A stretch of 64,000 bases of DNA, taken from contig CAJGCM010000001.1 of NCBI GenBank assembly GCA_904501765.1, positions 1 through 64,000 on the forward strand, read 5' to 3'. Numbering within the stretch: position 1 is the first letter of the stretch; every line of letters begins with the position of its first letter. Of the stretch, positions 36,755 through 43,180 are shown piece after piece. The notes beneath the pieces were generated by a model that worked only from the letters and a program-made list of their open reading frames with translations, searched no databases and was not told the DNA's origin. Made by a program: the position numbers and the translations under genes. The stretch comes from an uncultured Clostridia bacterium. Its GTDB lineage: Bacteria > Bacillota > Clostridia > Oscillospirales > CAG-272.

Positions 36755-38392
36755 ATGTATAAGGAATATCCAACATTTTATAATTTCGAAACCTTAGAAT
36801 ATGACAGGAAATCTCGTTTCGATGATCCGTACCTATCGGTTGACGAGGTTTTAGAGAAACACACTAGAATGATAGAAGAGTATGCTAAGAAATATCTAAG
36901 CGGACCCATACCAGAGCATCATAAGTATAAGGAGGTCGGAAGTGGCGAGTCAATCGACGATCGCCCGGAAATGCTCCGTTTACTCAAAGCAATAGAGAAT
37001 CCGAAAATAAAAGCAATAATAGTAGTCGACGTACAGCGTTTGAGCCGTGGAGACTTGGAGGATGCCGGTAGACTTATAAAACTTCTTCGTTATACTAATA
37101 CGTTCGTAATCACACCATATAAAACATATGATCTACGAGACGAGTTCGACCGTGACGCCTTTGAACGTGAGCTGAAACGTGGTAATGAATACTTGAACTA
37201 TTTCAAGAAGATATCACTGCGCGGTAAGCTCGACAGCGTCCGTGAAGGAAACTATATAGGGTCCGTTCCCCCATACGGATTCAATAGAATAATAAAAGAG
37301 AATGGCAAGAAAATATGTCATACCCTCGAAGAACGAAAGGATCAGGCGGATGTAGTTCGATTAATATTCGAATGGTATTGTAATGGCGATATTGGGGCAA
37401 CTGCGATATGCAGAAAACTAGAAAGTATGCATATCAAGACGCCAGGTGGAAAGGACTGCTGGAAGTCCGGTATGATCTTCTCCATCTTAGAAAATATACA
37501 CTATATAGGATGCGTTAGATGGGATTGGCGTAAGACCATAAAGATAATCAAAGACCAGGAAATTAAGGAGATGCGCCCAAAAGCCAAAATCGGGGAGTAT
37601 CTGATTTTTAATGGCAAACATGATGGTATAGTTTCGGAGGAGCTGTTTAATCGAGCCAAGGAGGTACGGGGTAACAGACATCGAGCACGGACAGACACCA
37701 CCTTGAAAAACCCTCTTAGCGGAGTGTTGATTTGTAAAGCATGCGGAGGGAAAATGGGGTATAACACCTATAGAAGAAAGGGGGTCGAGTACGCTAAACC
37801 TCGAGTAATGTGCCACAACCAGGTTCATTGTAAAACAGGCTCGGCTATATACGAAGAGGTACTGGAACGCGTCTGCGACTCCCTTAGTGAAATTATAGAC
37901 GATTTTGAAGTGCGTGTCGAGAATCAAAAGGACGACTCGAGTAAGCTGCACGCAGATTTAATAGAGCGCCTGGAGAAAAAACTTGCTGATTTGGAAATTA
38001 AGGAGAAGCTTCAATGGGAGGCCAAACACCATCCCGATCCTGATGAACGTATGCCGACACATATATTCAAGGATCTAAACGAGAAACTGTTAAAAGAGAG
38101 GGCTGAAATAAACGAAGCTTTGTGCGACGCTAAGGATGCGATGCCAGAGCCTATAGACTATCGCAAACGAGCCGTTACGTTTAGAGAGACATTAGAAATA
38201 ATAAAAGACCCTGACATAGACGCGTCTATAAAAAATATGCATTTGAAAGATATTATAGAGAAGATCGAGTATACTAGACCGCCTAATGTGAAGATTACAA
38301 ATGAGAATAAAGGTGAGCTAGGATATGCCAAACTTGGAAGAAAAAACATGTTTCATAGCGAACCGTTCGAAATAACAATATTCATCAAGTAA
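36755..38392 (+). CDS. int: large serine recombinase (phage integrase)
   Basis: The protein has 545 residues with AAAAGGGGAAATTAAC before ATG 36755. The N-terminal resolvase domain has the nucleophile S20 in LEYDRKSRFDD, EVGSGESIDDRPEMLRLL and VVDVQRLSRGDLEDAGRL. The recombinase domain starts at IGSVPPYGFNR near 168. A zinc ribbon uses CKAC at 327-330 and cysteines near 353-359, followed by a coiled coil at about 395-470. It would integrate the phage at a single attB. A plus-strand terminator follows. The catalytic start is longer than in classical LSRs, as in some Clostridial ones. Confidence 0.95.
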   Translation: MYKEYPTFYNFETLEYDRKSRFDDPYLSVDEVLEKHTRMIEEYAKKYLSGPIPEHHKYKEVGSGESIDDRPEMLRLLKAIENPKIKAIIVVDVQRLSRGDLEDAGRLIKLLRYTNTFVITPYKTYDLRDEFDRDAFERELKRGNEYLNYFKKISLRGKLDSVREGNYIGSVPPYGFNRIIKENGKKICHTLEERKDQADVVRLIFEWYCNGDIGATAICRKLESMHIKTPGGKDCWKSGMIFSILENIHYIGCVRWDWRKTIKIIKDQEIKEMRPKAKIGEYLIFNGKHDGIVSEELFNRAKEVRGNRHRARTDTTLKNPLSGVLICKACGGKMGYNTYRRKGVEYAKPRVMCHNQVHCKTGSAIYEEVLERVCDSLSEIIDDFEVRVENQKDDSSKLHADLIERLEKKLADLEIKEKLQWEAKHHPDPDERMPTHIFKDLNEKLLKERAEINEALCDAKDAMPEPIDYRKRAVTFRETLEIIKDPDIDASIKNMHLKDIIEKIEYTRPPNVKITNENKGELGYAKLGRKNMFHSEPFEITIFIK

Positions 38393-38396
38393 CGAG

Positions 38397-38426
38397 AAAG
38401 CCCGCCACAATGGGCTTTTTCTTTTT
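38397..38426 (+). terminator. integrase terminator
   Basis: Plus strand AAGCCC GCCACAAT GGGCTT followed by TTTCTTTTT. Confidence 0.85.
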
Positions 38427-38499
38427 CGGGCACATGAATGGGCGGATTCTTCCGGGTCTACATGTGACCGAAAGTCATGTAACTCTATTTTGACTGGTT

Positions 38500-38628
38500 G
38501 AAAAGAAGAGACCATGCGGCTCGTCCAATTAACCATTAAGTCACTCACGTACCTCGAGTCGGGTTCCCAACCCCTTCAAGTGGCGACACATGTTCTCAGA
38601 GTATACCGTCCCTTCATATACTCGTCTC
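38500..38628 (-). ncRNA. ORF-less cassette RNA A
   Basis: Downstream of the promoter element at 38630 no ORF with a ribosome site is found (only a 13-codon frame). The transcript would begin with hairpin GAGTATA/TATACTC (11-base loop), later GGGTT-GG-GAACCC, and end in GAGCC GCAT GGTCTC with TTCTTTTC. I infer a structured small RNA of about 125 bases. It lies next to the integrase, so part of this stretch could instead contain attP. Confidence 0.5.
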
Positions 38629-38629
38629 T

Positions 38630-38656
38630 CCATAATACAACGTGTTTATCACGCGA
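38630..38656 (-). promoter_or_regulatory. cassette promoter element
   Basis: Minus strand GTCGCGTGATAAACACGTTGTATTATGG with standard 19-base spacing. Drives RNA A. Confidence 0.7.
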
Positions 38657-38687
38657 CAAAAAGAAAAGAGCCCTTGATCAGGACTCA
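38657..38687 (-). terminator. rho-independent terminator
   Basis: Minus strand GAGTCC TGATCAA GGGCTC followed by TTTTCTTTTT; the stem overlaps the stop codon of the 73-residue gene and the T-run touches the next promoter element. Confidence 0.85.
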
Positions 38688-38899
38688 TCCAGTTGGTCAA
38701 TAGCTTCGTAGATCCCTTCGGCAAAAGTCGTAGATACCATTTCTAATATCTCCTCATGGGATGGCGGATCTGATTCGAGTCCATAGATGATCATTATCGC
38801 TTGTAAAACCGCGACATAGTCTCTTGCTACTCGACGTAGATCTTTTTCCATCCCTGCTGGGAGTTTCTTCTTTACTGGAAACATATAAACTTTAGCCAT
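38678..38899 (-). CDS. 73-residue conserved phage protein (MAKVYxFP family)
   Basis: ATG 38899 after AAAGGAATGGTCAAA (start inside TCAAAATGG). MAKVYMFPVKKKLPAGMEKD, then LRRVARDYVAVLQAIMIIYGLESDPPSHEEILEMVSTTFAEGIYEAIDQLDES. The family is frequent in Clostridial phages at the edge of lysogeny modules. Helical; function unknown. Confidence 0.65.
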   Translation of the reverse strand: MAKVYMFPVKKKLPAGMEKDLRRVARDYVAVLQAIMIIYGLESDPPSHEEILEMVSTTFAEGIYEAIDQLDES

Positions 38900-38928
38900 T
38901 TTGACCATTCCTTTCCACTATTTTCCTT

Positions 38929-38955
38929 CCATAAAAGGGGCTGTTTCTGGGGCGA
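38929..38955 (-). promoter_or_regulatory. cassette promoter element
   Basis: Minus strand CTCGCCCCAGAAACAGCCCCTTTTATGG (-10 part TTTTAT). Drives the 73-residue gene. Confidence 0.65.
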
Positions 38956-39000
38956 GTCGCCTTAGTCTCAGCGGAACTTCGGAGAAAAAAGAAAAGAAGG

Positions 39001-39081
39001 TGGGTAGTGTGGGATTCGAACCCACGACGTTGAGGCTGTCCTCTTACTCTTCCATTAGAGCTAACCGTCTTAACTATCCCA
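39001..39081 (-). tRNA. tRNA-like element / degenerate tRNA
   Basis: The minus strand has a perfect T-arm GTGGGTTCGAATCCCAC, an acceptor TGGG(A)TAGT/ACTACCCA with one bulge, and a D-arm-like GCTCTAATGGAAGAG. The anticodon arm is collapsed to GAGG-ACAG-CCTC (4-base loop) and an extra 9 or so bases lie before the D-arm, so it cannot be a working decoder. The transcript would start with a strong hairpin (ACCATTCC/GGAGTGGT) from the element at 39123 and end in CTTCTTTTCTTTTTT. It is either a decayed tRNA or a structural tRNA mimic. Confidence 0.6.
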
Positions 39082-39122
39082 AGACCACTCCGATACTTTA
39101 AGTACGGGAATGGTGCTTCCTT

Positions 39123-39149
39123 CCATAATAGGACTTGTTTCTGTGACGA
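39123..39149 (-). promoter_or_regulatory. cassette promoter element
   Basis: Minus strand TTCGTCACAGAAACAAGTCCTATTATGG. Drives the tRNA-like RNA. Confidence 0.7.
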
Positions 39150-39174
39150 AAAAAATAAAAAGGAAAAGCATCAG

Positions 39175-39315
39175 CTACTCCGCATATACCGTCACTGTAG
39201 TTTCCTTAATATGATCAATTTCTTTAACTTCATCTTTCATAAATTGGTTTACAAAACCGTATATATCCATAGCCAATACCATGCCTGCTAATGTAACTAC
39301 CAAAAACTTTTTCAT
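39175..39315 (-). CDS. 46-residue exported or membrane peptide
   Basis: ATG 39315 after GGAGGGATTTATC; the longer frame crosses the promoter element. MKKFLVVTLAGMVLAMDIYG looks like a signal-anchor, followed by FVNQFMKDEVKEIDHIKETTVTVYAE. T-rich sequence follows it but the hairpin is weak. Role unknown. Confidence 0.6.
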   Translation of the reverse strand: MKKFLVVTLAGMVLAMDIYGFVNQFMKDEVKEIDHIKETTVTVYAE

Positions 39316-39346
39316 GATAAATCCCTCCAAAGTTTGTAATAGTTTC

Positions 39347-39374
39347 TCATAAGAGGGCATGTTCCTGGTGCGAT
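39347..39374 (-). promoter_or_regulatory. cassette promoter element
   Basis: Minus strand ATCGCACCAGGAACATGCCCTCTTATGA. Drives the 46-residue gene. Confidence 0.65.
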
Positions 39375-39419
39375 CTACTCTATTTTGACACAATCTTAGT
39401 ATCTATGAAGCTTCGTAAA

Positions 39420-39505
39420 TAAAACGAAAAGGGCCTGGAGGAGCAATGAACTCTCCAAGCAGCGGTATCACTTAAGATACTACATTCGTGTCTCACTACT
39501 TCCTT
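39420..39505 (-). ncRNA. ORF-less cassette RNA B
   Basis: Between the promoter element at 39507 and the terminator there is no ORF with a ribosome site. The RNA would fold GTATC TTAAGT GATAC, then a terminator TGGAGAG TTCATTG CTCCTCCA (one bulge) followed by GGCCCTTTTCGTTTT. About 80 bases. Inferred from cassette layout. Confidence 0.5.
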
Positions 39506-39506
39506 C

Positions 39507-39533
39507 TCATAATACAATATGTTTCTCACGCGG
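39507..39533 (-). promoter_or_regulatory. cassette promoter element
   Basis: Minus strand TCCGCGTGAGAAACATATTGTATTATGA. Drives RNA B. Confidence 0.65.
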
Positions 39534-39553
39534 ACTCAGGGCATATTAATCGA

Positions 39554-39588
39554 TAAAACGAAAAGGCCCAGCATTTAAGCCGGACCTA
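39554..39588 (-). terminator. rho-independent terminator
   Basis: Minus strand GGTCCGGC TTAAAT GCTGGGCC followed by TTTTCGTTTT; ends the 100-residue gene. Confidence 0.85.
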
Positions 39589-39593
39589 CTCCG

Positions 39594-39896
39594 TTAAAGA
39601 GTCTTAATAGTTGCGAGTTTGTCACTAGCAAACATTTCTCCTTGTACGATCTCGATGACCGCTCGGTAATAATCGCTTCCAGCATCGCGTTTCATTGCTG
39701 CTACACATGCACGTTTATCGCTGGCAAACATACCGGTGTTCATAATCGCCCGCACGGCGTCGTAATATCCTACTGTGCGGCAACTATTCTCACTTACATA
39801 CGTCACCTTCGTAACGCGCGGTAGCGATAGAAATGCTCCGACTAGCGCAATTTTACCAATAGTCCCGAATACACGTTTAACTGTTTCGTTGTTCAT
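39594..39896 (-). CDS. 100-residue conserved phage protein
   Basis: ATG 39896 after GGGAGGTTGTTATT. MNNETVKRVFGTIGKIALVG has a weak hydrophobic segment; then two similar halves, YYDAVRAIMNTGMFASDKRACVAAM and YYRAVIEIVQGEMFASDKLATIKTL, an internal duplication with a MFASDK core. The family (YYDAV.AI..S.M.S..K..A) is frequent in gut phages; function unknown. Confidence 0.65.
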   Translation of the reverse strand: MNNETVKRVFGTIGKIALVGAFLSLPRVTKVTYVSENSCRTVGYYDAVRAIMNTGMFASDKRACVAAMKRDAGSDYYRAVIEIVQGEMFASDKLATIKTL

Positions 39897-39924
39897 AATA
39901 ACAACCTCCCAATAATATTCTCTT

Positions 39925-39951
39925 CCATAATAGACGTTGTTTGTGTGACGA
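39925..39951 (-). promoter_or_regulatory. cassette promoter element
   Basis: Minus strand GTCGTCACACAAACAACGTCTATTATGG. Drives the 100-residue gene. Confidence 0.7.
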
Positions 39952-39977
39952 CTGGTTTCGTTATCCTCGGTATCTCA

Positions 39978-40010
39978 AGAAGAAAAAGAAGAGTCCATGT
40001 ATCGGACTCA
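39978..40010 (-). terminator. rho-independent terminator
   Basis: Minus strand GAGTCC GATACAT GGACTC followed by TTCTTTTTCTTCT; ends the 68-residue gene. Confidence 0.85.
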
Positions 40011-40012
40011 AC

Positions 40013-40219
40013 CTAACCTTCGAAGAATAGGACTACGTCCACAGGGCTTTTAAACTCCTGTTTCTCGATAAATCCCTTAAATACTTCATACTTATCAGGT
40101 TCATTTTCCTCAATATACATGATCTCATCTAATAAACGTCCGTAAAACCCTTGAGAATACGATAACATCTCAATTACTTCAACTACTTCTTCAATGTCAT
40201 AGCCTTTCTTAACTTCCAT
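40013..40219 (-). CDS. 68-residue conserved phage protein (SQGFYGRLL family)
   Basis: ATG 40219 after AAGGAGGCGTTTAAC. VIEMLSYSQGFYGRLLDEIMYIEENEPDKYEVFKGFIEKQEFKSPVDVVLFFEG is a conserved small family found in many phages and conjugative elements, usually fewer than 80 residues. Helical; function unknown. Confidence 0.7.
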   Translation of the reverse strand: MEVKKGYDIEEVVEVIEMLSYSQGFYGRLLDEIMYIEENEPDKYEVFKGFIEKQEFKSPVDVVLFFEG

Positions 40220-40247
40220 GTTAAACGCCTCCTTATAGGTTTTCCTT

Positions 40248-40274
40248 CCATAATAGGGGCTGTTTCTGAGACGA
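40248..40274 (-). promoter_or_regulatory. cassette promoter element
   Basis: Minus strand TTCGTCTCAGAAACAGCCCCTATTATGG. Drives the 68-residue gene. Confidence 0.7.
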
Positions 40275-40310
40275 AAAGGATAAAGGGCATGTTAAGACCC
40301 CCTATCCTTA
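40275..40310 (-). terminator. rho-independent terminator
   Basis: Minus strand AAGGATAGG..., loop TCTTAACAT, ...CCCTTTATCCTT followed by TT; it overlaps the end of the 37-residue gene. Confidence 0.75.
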
Positions 40311-40405
40311 CTCTTAATCGTTTTTATGAGTGTCACGATCCCAGTGAGCAATGCTCCGATTACACTAAATGCTACTCCAAGTATGCTCAAAACATATACT
40401 AACAA
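40292..40405 (-). CDS. 37-residue membrane peptide with TTG start
   Basis: TTG at 40405 follows GAGGAGGTGAACGACT. MLVYVLSILGVAFSVIGALL then TGIVTLIKTIKSKDRGS: one helix and a basic tail. Cassette layout supports it; a plus-strand ORF over it is a shadow. Confidence 0.6.
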   Translation of the reverse strand: MLVYVLSILGVAFSVIGALLTGIVTLIKTIKSKDRGS

Positions 40406-40418
40406 AGTCGTTCACCTC

Positions 40419-40446
40419 CTCATAAAACGAGGTGTTTTGGATGCGA
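40419..40446 (-). promoter_or_regulatory. cassette promoter element
   Basis: Minus strand TTCGCATCCAAAACACCTCGTTTTATGA (-10 part TTTTAT). Drives the 37-residue peptide. Confidence 0.65.
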
Positions 40447-40489
40447 ATTCTGGATTACCGTTCTCAGTCTCTGCGAGTCCTCAATTAGA

Positions 40490-40577
40490 AAAAAGAAAAG
40501 AGAATGCAGGTAGCGGCCCAACGGTACCGAACTCTACCAATCCGAATTTCTTCAGATTCCGTATAATACATTCTCTC
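40490..40577 (-). ncRNA. ORF-less cassette RNA C, three-way-junction fold
   Basis: The minus-strand transcript from the element at 40579 would fold into a closing stem AGAATGTA/TGCATTCT, a hairpin AATCTGAA-GAAA-TTCGGATT with a GNRA tetraloop, and a hairpin GGTAG...CTACC containing CGGTACCG. The closing stem is followed by CTTTTCTTTTTT, so it doubles as terminator. No ORF. Size (about 75 bases for the junction) is tRNA-like but no standard tRNA arms are present. Confidence 0.6.
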
Positions 40578-40578
40578 T

Positions 40579-40604
40579 CCATAATACGGCATGTTTTTAA
40601 TGCG
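40579..40604 (-). promoter_or_regulatory. cassette promoter element
   Basis: Minus strand TACGCATTAAAAACATGCCGTATTATGG. Drives RNA C; it overlaps the tail of the holin terminator. Confidence 0.65.
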
Positions 40605-40606
40605 TA

Positions 40607-40640
40607 AGTACGGGGCAGGCCCGAAGACCCGCCCCGTACG
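40607..40640 (-). terminator. late-operon terminator hairpin
   Basis: Minus strand GTACGGGGCGGG TCTTCGGG CCTGCCCCGTAC, a long GC-rich stem with a weak T-run (TTAC). It follows the holin and marks the end of the late operon. Confidence 0.75.
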
Positions 40641-40645
40641 TTCAC

Positions 40646-40906
40646 TTACTCACACTTAGGCGTATCGTAAGTCATGGCCAGACCACTGTCCTTCATGCCG
40701 GCAGTAGTCGGATCGTTTACAATACCCAGGATAGCCAGGAAGCCGAACACTGCGTTCACGACTGCCAGCAGCTTGGTACCCAGGTCACCGAGATCCAGCT
40801 CAAAGCCAAATACGGCTGCCACCACCTGAATCAGCAGCAACAGCGCAGGGATGGCGGTGAGCCAGAAATTAATGTTCTTGACACGTACCTTCCAGTTAAT
40901 ACCCAT
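40646..40906 (-). CDS. phi-LC3-type holin
   Basis: The protein has 86 residues with GAGGAGAATTCAAA before ATG 40906. MGINWKVRVKNINFWLTAIPALLLLIQVVAAVFG followed by LLAVVNAVFGFLAILGIVNDPTTAGMKDSGLAMTYDTPKCE is the phi LC3 holin signature (IN.KVR.KN..FW......GIV.DPTT.G..DS..A..Y). It permeabilises the membrane so that the endolysin (56805-57452, encoded far away in the tail module) reaches the wall. Confidence 0.95.
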   Translation of the reverse strand: MGINWKVRVKNINFWLTAIPALLLLIQVVAAVFGFELDLGDLGTKLLAVVNAVFGFLAILGIVNDPTTAGMKDSGLAMTYDTPKCE

Positions 40907-40928
40907 TTTGAATTCTCCTCTCTAGTTG

Positions 40929-41255
40929 TTAATCTTTGATAGGTAACGCCTGAATCTCATCTTCCATATGATCGATCATACCGTTACCGCCGAGATCTTT
41001 ATATGCTTTATACATCAACAGACCGCTTTCGAGAGCGTGGGATGTAATGTAACCCTTCGCCACCCAAATCTCATGCTCGTCCATAAGATGTTTGCGCAAG
41101 ATACAAACAACGCCGTTCTCGATTGCGGTGTCGTGCTTACACTGTTTTTCATCTTTTTCTTTTTTCAACCGGATGTTTTCTCTAATGACCGATTGTAAAA
41201 CGAATGCTAGCACCGCCGAGACAACTGATGTTGCTATTGCGAGTATTGTGCTCAT
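40929..41255 (-). CDS. membrane-anchored phage protein, likely holin-associated
   Basis: The protein has 108 residues. One N-terminal helix (ILAIATSVVSAVLAFVLQSVI), a basic stretch and a C-terminal domain with HEIWVAKGYITSHALESGLLMYKAYKDLGGNGMIDHMEDEIQALP. The H..W...GY....A......Y..Y..LGGNG pattern is typical of proteins encoded just before phage holins. Role in lysis is inferred from position. Confidence 0.75.
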   Translation of the reverse strand: MSTILAIATSVVSAVLAFVLQSVIRENIRLKKEKDEKQCKHDTAIENGVVCILRKHLMDEHEIWVAKGYITSHALESGLLMYKAYKDLGGNGMIDHMEDEIQALPIKD

Positions 41256-41269
41256 TGGAATCTACTCCT

Positions 41270-43180
41270 TTAATCAACTAAGAATGTGCATTGGAATGGT
41301 ATCCATACCGAATCGGAGGCTGCGATAGAGGCATCGCCGTTACGATATCGAGTAAATCCGACATCGCCGTTATTGTCCACACGCATCAACCATACGCAGC
41401 AACCGCTGCCCTGACACAGTGTGAACACGGAGGAACTTGGACGATAACCGTTTGGTAGCGTAAATATAGTTGTATAGTCTGTACTGTACGCTATCTCCTT
41501 AAGAGGTTTAACAGTTCCTCGGATTTCCACCGTATTTCCAACGCGTCTATACTTAGGTGCTTCGGAACCGCTAGCATAATAGTTTGTGAAGTTACCAAGC
41601 GCGGTTAGATCGGCATTATGCCAACCTCCGTACCATTTCTGATTGTCGTCCTGCCAAGAGGACCCATAATAAGTACGTTCATACATCTGTCGTTTTGTTT
41701 TGTCGCACAGATATAACCGCTGGATACGCTGACCGTTCGGGCCTGCTGGTATGACTTCTAGAGTAAATGTGCCGTTTGTTATCGGACAGTTTTGATAGTT
41801 GTATGTACTTACATTTTCACCTGAGTAGATATTCGGAGCAAGTACCGTATTCAAATCGGTACCGGCTGGTAAAACCGGATACTCAAAGCCTTGATTAGGT
41901 ACTATTTTGAAGGCGAAATCCGCAATACCATCAGTCTCGGCTGCTTTACCGAATGCGATACCAGTACCGCCTTTGCGCAAATCCATAACATATTTGGCGC
42001 CGGGGAGGATCTTACGTACTGTTGTTTGGCCATTACTATCTTTAACAGTAACGCTGACCGTGTACGTAGTATCAGCGCTCAATGAGCCGCCGATATACTC
42101 AACGATGATGCCGTTTTTGCCAGCTATGCTTAAAGTTTTTTCCGCGATAATAGTATTAGCGGCCGTACACTTAATAACCGCACCGGTTGCGTCAAGAAAC
42201 GTAGACCAGTTGAAATATACTCGCGCATATGTACCGGCGTCCGATTGCGTATACGTACCAGTGTCTGGATCATAGCTGCGTCTAGATACCGTAAGATTAC
42301 TAATCGTCGGATTTTTGTACGCCAACTGCCACACCGCATAGAGTGTAGCACCAGAGTTGGCTGTATAACTTCCACCTGCGGAATAAGTAGCAGACGTTGC
42401 CGTAGCCGATGTAGACCAACCTAAGAAGGTATAATTCGTACGAGTCGGCTTGGTACCAGATAACGTTAGGGTTTTACCGTATGTTTTTGTCTGATCGGCC
42501 GGGGCTCCACTACCACCGTTAGCATCAAACTTGATGGCGTAAGTGTTTGCCTTCCATACGGCATATAGCGTGAGGGCGGCGTTGGTGCTATAGCTATCAC
42601 CAGGATCGTAACTACCATTAGCTGAGGTAGCAGATGAGGATGTCGCCCAGCCTAGGAATGAGTGACCGGTGCGAGTAGGTTTGGTAGTAGATAACTTAAG
42701 CGCGGTGCCATACCACTTGGTCTGTGAACCAGGAGCTCCACTGCCGCCGTTTGCGTTATAAGTTACCGTATATGACGGAAGCTTAGGAATGGTAAACGTA
42801 GTACTGGCATACATAGTGCCGCCAACCCTATCGACATTGGTCAGTTTGGCGTACAAGTATCTAGTTACCGCAGAGGTACCTCGATTATACGTGTAGGAAT
42901 AGCTTTTTAACTTTTTCTGATTCGATTCGGACCAACCGCTACCGGAGTCGTTAGTCGTGCTGATTGAAACGCTTCCTTGACTGGTTGACGCACTGCCGGA
43001 GGACGATCGATTATCGTAATACAGGGTGTTTCCACTATCGCTAACTGAGTACTTTGACCAGAACCAAATTTCGACATTGACTGTAGTTTTGTCATTCGTG
43101 CTAGTTAGGCTTCGGTATATGCCGATCTTACCGTAACTACCTACGGTACTACCCCATACAATTCCACTAGGTGCTGCCAT
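41270..43180 (-). CDS. tail fibre / receptor-binding protein with InlB-type repeats
   Basis: The protein has 636 residues. The first 130 form a beta-rich domain (GSTVGSYGKIGIYRSLTSTN...). Two Listeria-Bacteroides (Flg_new/InlB B) repeats follow, at about 133-206 and 208-285 (YTVTYNANGGSGAPGSQT...FLGWATS...YAVW). A later FN3-like part and a C-terminal domain (GNTVEIRGTVKPLKEI, FTLPNGYRPSS) resemble tail-fibre tips. It is the last large structural gene and probably contacts the host surface. Its start overlaps the upstream stop. Confidence 0.8.
   Translation of the reverse strand: MAAPSGIVWGSTVGSYGKIGIYRSLTSTNDKTTVNVEIWFWSKYSVSDSGNTLYYDNRSSSGSASTSQGSVSISTTNDSGSGWSESNQKKLKSYSYTYNRGTSAVTRYLYAKLTNVDRVGGTMYASTTFTIPKLPSYTVTYNANGGSGAPGSQTKWYGTALKLSTTKPTRTGHSFLGWATSSSATSANGSYDPGDSYSTNAALTLYAVWKANTYAIKFDANGGSGAPADQTKTYGKTLTLSGTKPTRTNYTFLGWSTSATATSATYSAGGSYTANSGATLYAVWQLAYKNPTISNLTVSRRSYDPDTGTYTQSDAGTYARVYFNWSTFLDATGAVIKCTAANTIIAEKTLSIAGKNGIIVEYIGGSLSADTTYTVSVTVKDSNGQTTVRKILPGAKYVMDLRKGGTGIAFGKAAETDGIADFAFKIVPNQGFEYPVLPAGTDLNTVLAPNIYSGENVSTYNYQNCPITNGTFTLEVIPAGPNGQRIQRLYLCDKTKRQMYERTYYGSSWQDDNQKWYGGWHNADLTALGNFTNYYASGSEAPKYRRVGNTVEIRGTVKPLKEIAYSTDYTTIFTLPNGYRPSSSVFTLCQGSGCCVWLMRVDNNGDVGFTRYRNGDASIAASDSVWIPFQCTFLVD

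Noticed and set aside
38500..38628. 13-codon ORF after the promoter element
   Set aside because: No ribosome site at proper distance and it covers only a small part of the transcript; the hairpins explain the region better.
40490..40577. A tRNA in cassette RNA C
   Set aside because: Length fits, but there is no T-loop or D-arm signature; the three-way junction reading is better.
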